DNA from: Isoetes taiwanensis
Taxonomy: Eukaryota > Streptophyta > Lycopodiopsida > Isoetales > Isoetaceae
Length of the DNA: 64,000 bases
NCBI GenBank assembly: GCA_021234155.1
Contig: JAJEKV010000046.1
Location: 9,369,012-9,433,011, forward strand
Reading direction: 5' to 3'
The position numbers were made by a program, and so were the translations under genes. Shown here in pieces: positions 32,301 through 43,844 of this stretch (positions within the stretch are counted from its first letter, which is position 1; the number at the start of each line of letters is the position of its first letter). The notes beneath the pieces were generated by a model. That model searched no databases. It saw only the letters and a list, made by a program, of their open reading frames with translations, and had not been told where the DNA came from.

Positions 32301-35300
32301 AAGATGGCATCTCTTGATTTGAATGCTCTGGTGGAGGCAAACCGCCAAAGCTGAGGAACTCGGTTGCCTAACCCCCAGATGCATTGAGCTATAAACCAAG
32401 ACCTGTAGATCTAACTCTGAGTGAGCCGGATCTACCAGATAAGTGTTCAACAAGTATGGTCAATGCAGCTACAGTAACCTGGTCAATACCAAAGCTACAA
32501 TAAATTTGAAATTGTGTCGTTCAATGGTTTAATGGTATTTGATTATCTAAGCTATTATAAGATTGAAGTATTAACTTGTTAGTGGATAATTTGCTTCATT
32601 GAACATTGAATTGTTATAAACAAGTTGAACTAACTACATCTATTGAAGCAATCTGCTTTCTCTTCTAAACTGTCCACTGCCCACCCTCTTTAATAGTTGA
32701 TGTCAATACTACTACAAATAATGCTAAAGGCCTTTATTTATTTCTCTAAAAGTCTTAACTAATATTATTTGAAATATTGGAGATTTCAACATGGACATTC
32801 GGTTCTACATAAGCATATCAACTTCCTTTTTCTTTCTCTTGGTCCCATAGCCACTCTCACAAGCACCACCTTATCAATTCATGCCTTTCCCAAGATTGAT
32901 AGTCCTCGATCAAGAAATTATATGGCAAATTACCATAACCAAGTTCATGGTTACAACCTTGATTGAGTCCACAAAGCGAAAAAATAAGTCCAGCCCTTAA
33001 GGCTAAGAATTTACAAGACCAACTATTATGTTCTGTCTCAAGATGTATTTTATGAAATTCACCTACCTTCTCTAAGGAATTACAAACTTAACTAAAAAAT
33101 TTAACTGAATTTGGAAAAGAACACCCTAGGATTCACTAGGATAACTTAACAAAAAATCTCATTTTTTTGGCTTATGGCTTGGAAGAAAAGTGCTAGAAGA
33201 GGTTTAAGAGAAATTCAATGTAACAACTAGAGAACACTCTCTAGCAACCAAACCAAATCTGGAAAAAATGTAGGAAAAGGGCATTCAATTAAACGACTAA
33301 AAATATTTCAATCTAGCAACCATTCAAATCTAAAATTTAAGCTTCAGAAATTGGCTTAAGAAATTATTTGAATTCTAGAAACCTAGTAAGATAATAGACT
33401 GGAATTAAGATCTAGAAGCTCTGTACTAAAGAAGTCTGTCCAATTTAATGGTCCTCGAAGTAGGAAATGAGGCCGAAACAGTTTGTTGATGCTTGCAACG
33501 AAATTATTTCTGATGTATCCCATAAATTCACAGCTGAATATATCACCGTAGTTTTTCTTTCAGGTGAATCAGACTGTAACAAGATAGCATTGTCTCTGTC
33601 CTGCAGCTATGGAAGGCGCTTACAAATGCTTTTTCCAAAATTTTTGTTGAAGGAAAAAGTTTTTAATAAAAAGTTTATTTTTTTTGAATGGACTATTAGT
33701 TTGAAGGACCTTATCTAAGGGCCACTCAAATATCTAGGGGTCAAGAAGATATTATTATGGAATCAAGCTTACAATAGAAAAAGGTATATAAAGGTGGATG
33801 TTAAGCTAATAAAAGGAAAGCCTTTATATCCACAAATTGCTACATACTACATTTTTTTGCTATAGTTCGCGATCTGTCCCTTCCTCATGCATTTGGGGTG
33901 CTTGTTGGCAGCAGTCTCATAAACAGGGGGTCGGAGTTGGAGCTCTTGGCTATGGCAATGATTTGCATTCTGAAGGAGCCTAGGCACTTTGTCAGGGTCA
34001 ATAGCCATAGTTCTGTTTTGTGGAAAAAAAGAATGGAGGGGATGTGTTTTTGGATTTGAAAAAAAATAAAAAAGCAAAAACGTGGCAGCGCTTTGTATCG
34101 AAAAAGAAATTTAAATTTTTTATTTTGGCATGTCATAGCTATATTTAATAGTTTATATGATGAGCTTGCCATGTTTTTTTATATCTTCATTTTTGTCGAA
34201 AAAAAACATCTCACATAACACATCAAAACAACATTTTTTGATTTTTTAAACATGCGTCTTTGTATTGTCTTTACTTTTCCCAAATCTTCCTTTTTGTATT
34301 CTTATTTCTATTTTCTTCTCGAGTGCCTCTTCAGTAGCTCTTGCAATAACTTAATGCTTTCTCTTTGATTCTTGTTGCAACTCCTCCATAAGAGATTCTT
34401 TTTGCAAAAGATTAATAAGCAAATTTGCCAATAAATTATTCTCTAGTAACGAATCAATCTCACTCTCGCTTTTATACTATGACGAAATATGTCCTAATCT
34501 TAATCAACTTCTAGCTCCTGCATTCTACTACACATTATCACACCGGAGAAAATATCACGATAGAGGATGTAGGCAAGAGGTTAATTGGCTGCATTAGATT
34601 TGTGCTGCAAGTTTCTAACAAACATTCAACTCTTAGTTTCTACTTATTTAAAATCTAACAGGACTCCAAACTTTATCCACATGTTCCAAAAGAAACCAAA
34701 ACTGTGCACTGATATCGATTTGATACGAAGTGCAAACACAATGCTGATCTGCAAGGGCAATCATTAGAAAACAACATAAATAAACACAAATCCATGACTT
34801 AAGAGAGAAGCTCACTACCCCGAGCTATCAAGAGAAACTCCAAGAAAGATTGAATTTTTGGAAAAAACCAACTTTAGCCACTAGAGATATGCTCTAGCAA
34901 ATTTACAAATTTAAAAAAGGATAGGCTTGAGAATAGGCTTAGGCAAGAATTCAGGAAATCACAGAACATTGAAGGATTCTCCAATCAATCAGCCAAAAGT
35001 TTACTAAAGTCTGGGCTAAGGATTCAATACATGCTAAGGATTGCAGAAGCTAGGTGCTAAGATTGCTATCTCCAGATCAAAGTCAGGATTGGCCGCAAGA
35101 GCATATCAGAGCAAATCACTGAGGTTGTTCATCTTTAAAACAATTCCCTCGTTAGTTGCAAAATTTGTACCCTTATTGGAGATTGTTGCCAAGGGTTTTG
35201 TATCAATTCACTTCCTCTTTTAAACTGTCTGCTGCCTGCCCCCTTTAATAGTTGATGTCCATACCTTTTAGAAAACGTTTGACGACTTTCCTTATATATA

Positions 35301-35690
35301 TACGGTCGACTACAAATAATGCTAAAGGCCTTTATTTATTTTCCTAAAAGTCTTAGCTAATATTTTTTGAACCATTGGATACTTCAACATGGATATTTGG
35401 TTCCGAGGTTTCACATAAGCAAATTAACTGTTTTTTCCTCTTTCCCTTGCTCCTATAACCACTCCCCCGAGCACCAACCACTATATCATTTATCTTAGAT
35501 AATATCAATATTTTTATGAAACTTAAGAAATCTTGGGTCTCCAATATCGTGGTAGACATTCAAGCCCCTTTTTGATGTCATTCCTAGCAAAAGATGTTTG
35601 GAGCATCTTTGACAGTCTTATTTTTAAAAGTATCCAATAGGTGTATCCCACTTAGACAAAACAGAGTGAAGTTGTTTCGACACTACAAAA
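32301..35690. other. AT-rich DNA, no gene; distant direct repeat
   Basis: No coding sequence is convincing. A block at 32655-32905 recurs at 35205-35500 in the same orientation, sharing e.g. ACTACAAATAATGCTAAAGG followed by CCTTTATTTATTT. The two could be decayed LTRs of an old element or a simple segmental duplication. A frame at 33467-33718 has no recognisable domain. Confidence 0.45.
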
Positions 35691-35706
35691 ATGCGACATC
35701 TCATTT

Positions 35707-35810
35707 AGGTTCGAGTAGGGTTCGTTTCCTACTTTTAAGGAAATCAATTATTTATATTAGGTTCGAGTAAGGTTCCTTTCCTACTTTTAAGGAAATCAAC
35801 TCTTATTTAT
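35707..35810. repeat. 52-bp tandem duplication
   Basis: Two head-to-tail copies starting AGGTTCGAGTA and containing TTTCCTACTTTTAAGGAAAT. Immediately downstream, CTCTTATTTATA and TATAAATAAGAG form an inverted repeat. Confidence 0.85.
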
Positions 35811-37044
35811 ATACCACTTATAAATAAGAGCCGTATTCGACATACCACTTATTGACCTATTATAAAACTAGAAAAGGGCCCCACCTGACTTTTGCACCGT
35901 TCCTCAGCTCGGCCACGGCCTTCGGCCCGGGCCTCGCCTCAATTTGGACATCCTCGCCACTATTCCTCGGCTCGGCTCCGGCTGAGGCCTCGCCTCGGTT
36001 TGGACAAAAACATGCCTACCCATGGTATTCCCATCTATGGGGATGTTCTTTTGTTTTGCACTAATCTCTCCGTACCCATGTTTCTCAATATTCAAAGTAC
36101 AACACCCCTATATGTTCAAGGAACTTAACCATTTTACTCCAGCATCCATTGCTCAAACCATGCATGAGGAGCATACCCACAGAGGAGCTTACTCATGCCT
36201 ATTACTCATGCAAAGTATCACCATCGCCTATGTCACTCAATTTCTTTTTACACCATTCCTCTCGGCTCTGGTAGGCCCCACCCCGCTTTGGACATCTTCT
36301 AACTATTCCTCGCCTCTTTGGGTCTCGACTTGGACAAATGCACTAATCCCTCGGTATCTATTTTTCTAAATATCCAAAGTATAACACCCCTATATGTTTA
36401 AGGAACTTACGATCTTACTCAAAGATCCATTGCTCAACCCATGCATGAGGAGTTTACCCATAACTATTATTAATTATAAAGTATCATCCAAGAGGAGCCA
36501 TGAGGAGCCTACTTACACCTACTACCATGCAAGTCCATACACACTTATTACCAAGACCTACTATCGATTCCAAAGTATTGCCCATTGGGAGCTTATCTAA
36601 ACCTATTATCAATCCAAAGTCTTACCACCTACTACCAACTAGGAGCTTACGCACACCTACCACCAAGTCCAAAGCATCGCCCATGCCCTTTCTTTTGCTT
36701 TGCTTGCCTTGGCTCAAGACACCACTTATTGACCTATTGACTAATTCATATTCAAAATAATAGGTGGTATTATTTTGTGATGGTTTCCACGGGGTCCCAA
36801 CCAACCATACTGTGAAATTGTAAGGACCTTGAAGAAGCGCAACCATCTTATCCGCTAAATGAAACGACAATACACTCCTCAGGTAGGATATAGAGTCCTC
36901 TTCTTTAGTGCGAGAGAGGACAACTTTTTAGCAAAGCAGGGAACCCAAAAAATGATGCTTCATGTCCCATTTCATTTTGAGGCTATGGTTAAGTGAGCAA
37001 TGACCATGGAAACAACCTTACCTTCATTGTTGGACCATTCCGCT
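35811..37044. other. Repeat-rich DNA, no gene
   Basis: A GC-rich block (35880-36010) repeats the words CTCGGC, GGCCTCGCCTC and TTTGGACA in two loose copies, with an eroded third at about 36255-36335. A separate block at 36090-36190 recurs at 36372-36470 (shared ACACCCCTATATGTT). No reading frame is supported. Confidence 0.5.
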
Positions 37045-37360
37045 ACCATATCCCTCACCCATCCATGCGATCCCCTGAAAGTATACCTAACAAACCAGGA
37101 GGTGTAGCCGTTATAGGATTAGTTTCTGTGTCGCCGGCCCCGCCTCCTACAAATACTGCATATATACGTAGTTCGAGTTCTTGCCATGACATATTGTTTT
37201 GGTTGTTTTCTATAGATCGTCCATTTTCAGGTTGGATTGGATGTTAACCTGTGGAGGCATCATATGTAACTATTGGATAAATAGCTTTGGTAGGCCGCCT
37301 CTTTCACTCCGCTATTACGCCTATTCCTGGCAAATTAGAAGCCTTCTTGTCTTCAGCTAG
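37045..37360 (+). pseudogene. cob: Nuclear copy of mitochondrial cytochrome b (cob), C-terminal fragment
   Basis: The plus-strand frame gives SIPNKPGGVAVIGLVSVSP, then NTAYIRSSSS and ILFWLFSIDRPFSGWIGC, then (stop)PVEASYVTIG(stop)IALVG and AITPIPGKLEA. These follow the C-terminal third of apocytochrome b residue by residue (LGGVAAIALV, LLGWIGCQPVEAP, VTIGQI, FAITPIPGK). Differences are concentrated where Leu or Phe would be restored from Pro or Ser by C-to-U editing, and both stops fall on conserved Gln. Only about 100 codons are present, with no promoter and no companion genes, so it is a NUMT, not a gene. Confidence 0.75.
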
Positions 37361-37797
37361 TGTAAAAGCAACTTATATTTATGTGTCTTATTTTTTTTTT
37401 TGCTTTGGACTCACAAATGGTGTCGCATATGAAATGGGTGTCATATTTTAGGACATCATGTAAAAATAAAAGAAGAGAAAAAAATGGAGGGATGCTCTTA
37501 TCAAAATTTCCAGTGCTTCTACTTTCTCTAAAACTATTGGATAAATAGCTTTGGTAGGTCACCTCTTTCACTCCGGGCTTATTACGCCTATTCCTGGCAA
37601 ATTAGAAGCCTTCTTGTCTTCAGCTAGTGTAAAAGCGACGTATATTTATGTGTCTTATTTTTTTTGCTTTGGACTCACAAATGGTGTCGCATATGAAATG
37701 GGTGTCATATTTTAGGACATCATGTAAAAATAAAAGAAGAGAAAAAAATGGAGGGATGCTCTTATCAAAATTTCCAGTGCTTCTACTTTCTCTAAAA
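37268..37797. repeat. 264-bp perfect-like tandem duplication overlapping the cob fragment
   Basis: The unit begins AACTATTGGATAAATAGC at 37268 and again at 37532. Both copies include the end of the cob fragment and downstream AT-rich DNA; they differ by a few bases and a short homopolymer. The duplication therefore happened after the mitochondrial DNA had moved to the nucleus. Confidence 0.92.
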
Positions 37798-37929
37798 CTT
37801 TGCTGTTCAGTGTAGATTGAACGCAATATGGAATATTTTAAGTTCGAATCTCGGCGATGGACTCTTAGGCCCTTTTTCCACGACAGGCATAAAATATGAC
37901 TGTTGCAATGTAATTAGATAGCATATAAA

Positions 37930-38175
37930 ACTCTTGGGTTTGTTGGGGTCATACCTCCAGGAGGTTATGGATGCACGGACTCAGTTGTGTCCTCCAGGAC
38001 GGTATTGAACTGTCCTATAAAATTGTACAGCGTGGCAACATACTTATCATTGCTAAGGTTTTTCCCTCGAAAACCCTTCGAGGCGGGGTTTTTTTAATCC
38101 TGTCAGTAATACGCTTGCTGCTCTCTTTTTATTTGGGTCCCATAGGCCAATCGGTCTCCGTGGACGCTAAAAAAT
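37930..38175 (+). mobile_element. Five-prime-truncated LINE: 3' terminal region only
   Basis: TTTGGGTCCCATAGGCCAAT followed by CGGTCTCCGTGGACG matches, on the opposite strand, the last bases of the LINE at 17.5 kb (TTTGGGTCCCATAGGCCGAT, CCTCCGCGGACG). Upstream is a matching stem (CCCTCGAAAACCC, then GGCGGGG and a T-run). It is the usual remnant of incomplete reverse transcription. Confidence 0.7.
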
Positions 38176-38232
38176 CTATTCTATTTTATTCCATGTCGTC
38201 TCCACATCATGTCTCAGATAAAAACATTTCCC

Positions 38233-38285
38233 AAAATTAGTGGAAAAGGTTTTTGTCTCAGATAAAAACCTTTCCCACTAATTTT
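38233..38285. repeat. Long perfect-like hairpin (arms about 24 bp)
   Basis: AAAATTAGTGGAAAAGG is answered by CCTTTCCCACTAATTTT with a loop of about 19 bases centred on GTCTCAGAT, and the pairing extends inward through TTTTT/AAAAA. One mismatch. It could be a miniature element or a fold-back duplicate. Confidence 0.8.
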
Positions 38286-39058
38286 TATGCGACATGTCCT
38301 TAGAATATAAGACACCTCTTATATTTTCTGCTTTTCCACTGCACTGCATAAAAAATGAACAAGAAGAACACTAAGATCTCTGTGGAAGAACAACAAGAAC
38401 ATTAAGATCCAGAACCGTTCAATCCAGACAACCCATAGTTGAATGAATGCTTTTGCAACAAAATTTCGGACAAATAATCTTTGAAATTTACGGAGCAAAC
38501 CAATTGCTGCGGGAATAAATCCTTTCAGTTTCGTTGATACAGATACAAAATTTTGAGCTTCAAAAGCTTGGATATGTTTGAAGATAGAGTACCTTCCAAG
38601 CCGCAGAAGGGCAACTGAAGCTTTTCGAGAATAGTTTGATAAAAAGCAAGAGCAGGTCCGCCGAAGTTCGGGCAGAATACCCGTGCTCGAGCTCGCTTTT
38701 ACGTGACGCCCCTTCTAAAAATTCTTTTTTGAGGCATCCTTCTTCTGCGGCAAAAGGGCACTCATTGGCTGCATTTTGTTGTCGCAAATTGTGGCGGGGG
38801 TTTGACATCAAATCTATACATAATGCAATTGAGACATGTCACAAAAATACCCGTGGAAAAGCCGCCAGTCTTATTTTCTTTAGGTGGACTAATCAAACTC
38901 TAGAAATTTAAGACAAGCTTGCCATGGAAGAAAAGAGACCTTATTTCTTATTTTTGTCAATACCAAAGAGAGAATGAATGCTGCACAAGAAGAATGTTCA
39001 AAAGAAATATACAATCCGACATGCAAGCAATGCGCTGCATGCGAGGATAAAATGGGTG
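38286..39058. other. 3' flank of the BEACH-WD40 gene, no other gene
   Basis: The stretch lies downstream of the stop codon of the minus-strand BEACH-WD40 gene and should hold its 3' untranslated region and polyadenylation signals. I see no coding sequence. Confidence 0.4.
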
Positions 39059-41395
<2,337 letters not shown>

Positions 41396-41689
41396 CTGCA
41401 ATAACAGACATCAATTTAATTATGCAGGATCATCCCAAAGTTGCGTAAGAGCTCAGTTGGTATTGGAGGCATTGGATGACTCCAAGTATTTTGTTGTATA
41501 TAATCTGTTTTGATATTAGGCATGCAAATGAAATGCAATGTTAAACTTATGTCTGTCCAATATCTCATGGTTGTCAAAAATCTCGAAAAAATCAGGAGCA
41601 TCCATGAATTTCGCATGTCATAAGGAAGTCCTTGAGTTTGAAATCAGATTCCAATCTGGTTGTATATATGGAAGATAGAGCCAGTGGAG

Positions 41690-43560
41690 CAGAGCACCAT
41701 TTTCAATTGAGAATGCATAACCACTTGTGGATCTTCTCGTGTCCACACAACCAGCCATTTCAGAGTCTGTGTATCCAACTACATCAAGCTGACTATTTGA
41801 TTCATACAGGATACCAAAATCATGTATTCCCTTGAGTAGGATTAGCCAAAAAATCTACTCAATACTCCTAGGGCAAATGAGATATCAGGTCTGGTCACAG
41901 TGAAATAGTTCAAGCTTCCTATTAATGCCACGTAGAGTGTTGCATCACATAATTTTGCATCTTTTTCATGAGCAGAAAGTTTAATGCAACCTCCATTGGC
42001 GTAGAAGCTGGTTTAGCAGTCTCCATATGAAATTTCCTTAGTAGATCTGCTGCATACTTCTTCTGACAGATAAAGATTCCATTGGCAGCCTTCTGCACTT
42101 CAATGCCCAAGAAGTAGTGTAACTCTCCAAGCTTTGTCATGTCAAAGAACTCTCCAAATTGTTTTATCTCATGTTGAATCAACTTCAGAGGACTGCCCGT
42201 GACAATGAGATCATCTACATATACTACCATCAAAGTAATGTCATCACCATCATGCATAATATAAAGACTAGAATCTGCACTGCTCCTTACAAACTTTTTG
42301 CTCCCGAGATGACTGTTTTAGCCCATATAATGCTTCGTTCAGTTTGCAAACAAAATTGTTACCTTCGTGCTTGTATCCAGGTGGTTGCTCCAAATAGACC
42401 AACTCCTTGAGTTCTCCCTTCGTGCTTGTATCCAGATGGTTGCTCCAAATAGACAAACTCCTTGAGTTCTCCTTGATACAACTTCCATCCAAATTGAACT
42501 GCAAGTGACATGGCTAACCTCATTGTTTCCATTTTGGCTACCGGAGCATAAGTATCTAAGTAAGCTTCCTTGAACAGTCCCATCTGCATTATACTTTAAC
42601 TTATAGACCCATTTACATCCAATGACATCTCTATCCTTTGGTCTTGGCACCAGTTCCCATGTTTGTTGACTAGTATGGATTTATACTCCTCATCCATTGC
42701 GTCTTTCCATTCCTTAGAATGTCTAGCATCTTCAAATGAAATGGGTTCCTAAATATTGGCAAAATTGCATTGGTGAGCTGCACTTGTTTTGGACTCAATA
42801 TTTCCTTGACTTCTTGTAAATGGCCTTTGTGCCCAAGGTGCCACATGAGTAGTAGGGGCTGATTTTGCATTTAGCGGAGTTGCATCAGACTTTGCTGTTA
42901 AATTGTCCTATTGCACCTTTCTACTACTCTGTTTTGTTGTGGAGAGTGAGGTGTTGTCAATTGTCTTTTGATCCCATTGTCTTCACAAAATTGTTCAAAT
43001 TTGTGGACAAAAAATCTCCTCCATTGTCAGTCCTTAGGGTGAATATTTTCTGCCCTGTTTCAGATTCCACTTCTTCCTTGAAGACTTTGAAATGATAAAA
43101 AGCTTCTGATTTTGTTTTCAAAAAATAAACCCACATTCTTCTTGAGTAATCGTCCTCTAACAAGAAGAAATATAAGGACCTACCAATGGATTTTGTTGGC
43201 ATAAAGCCGCAAAGATCATAAAGCCGCAAAGATCAGACAGCATGCACTAATTCCAATGGTTTTTGCGCCCTGAATTCAGATTCTTGAGGAAATGGAGCTC
43301 TATATTGTTTCCCAAGGACACAAAGCTCACCTACGTGTTTGTCGTCATGTATTTGAGGTAAACCATGCACATTTTCTTGCCAGGACAGCGTGCGCAAACT
43401 TCAATAACTAAAATGACCATACCTTTTATGCCAAATTTCTGATTAGATGCTGCTACCTGCTACTATATTGGCCTGACTTTGGGCAGGGATAATCTCCATT
43501 TTATATAAGTTGCCCTCTCTTCTTGCACGAGCAATTACCTTCATATTTCTTATCATCTTC
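41690..43560 (-). pseudogene. Old copia element, left part: integrase, reverse transcriptase, RNase H remnants
   Basis: Minus-strand copia pol, similar along its length to the young element at 43561-48643 but with many frame breaks and internal deletions. Recognisable pieces: VVYVDDLIVTGSPLKLIQHE (about 42225), FDMTKLGELHYFLGIEV, GCKWVYKLKYNADGT (42600), LCGFMPTKSIG and DDYSRRMWVYFLK in integrase (43200-43110). A short segment around 42360-42440 is duplicated (GYKHEG...LVYLEQ). Homology stops at about 41690 within RNase H, so its 3' LTR is lost. It is separated from its gag (48644-49290) by the young copia insertion. Confidence 0.85.
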
Positions 43561-43844
43561 TGTTGAGTGGAGAAGATGATCTGAACAACAAAACAGTATG
43601 GAGAGAGGAGGAGACGCACCAAGTAACAAAGGAGAAGCAGGAAACTTATGTATTACACTAACTCATGAGATGTACATATATATATGTGCCACGTCCTCAT
43701 GTTGGGTGGCAAATAGGGAAAAAGATAAAGAATGGGGGGACCCATGGGCTAATATAAAATGTCCCATGGGGTACAACGTTAAGTTACAACGTTAAGTTAC
43801 AATGACTTAACATGTTCAATATATCACATTATACTAATCTAACA
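43561..43844 (-). repeat. 3' LTR of young copia element
   Basis: On the element strand it begins TGTTAGATTAG and ends CCACTCAACA. It carries an extra ACGTTAAGTTACA copy compared with the 5' LTR, hence 284 against 271 bp. The sequence TACATATATATATGTGCC is TATA-like and could be the promoter. Confidence 0.95.

Noticed and set aside
33467-33718. 83-codon frame with ATG
   Set aside because: No recognisable domain, isolated in AT-rich DNA, composition like non-coding sequence.
37045-37360. Functional cytochrome b gene
   Set aside because: It is a C-terminal fragment with two stops, partly duplicated, and set in nuclear repeats.
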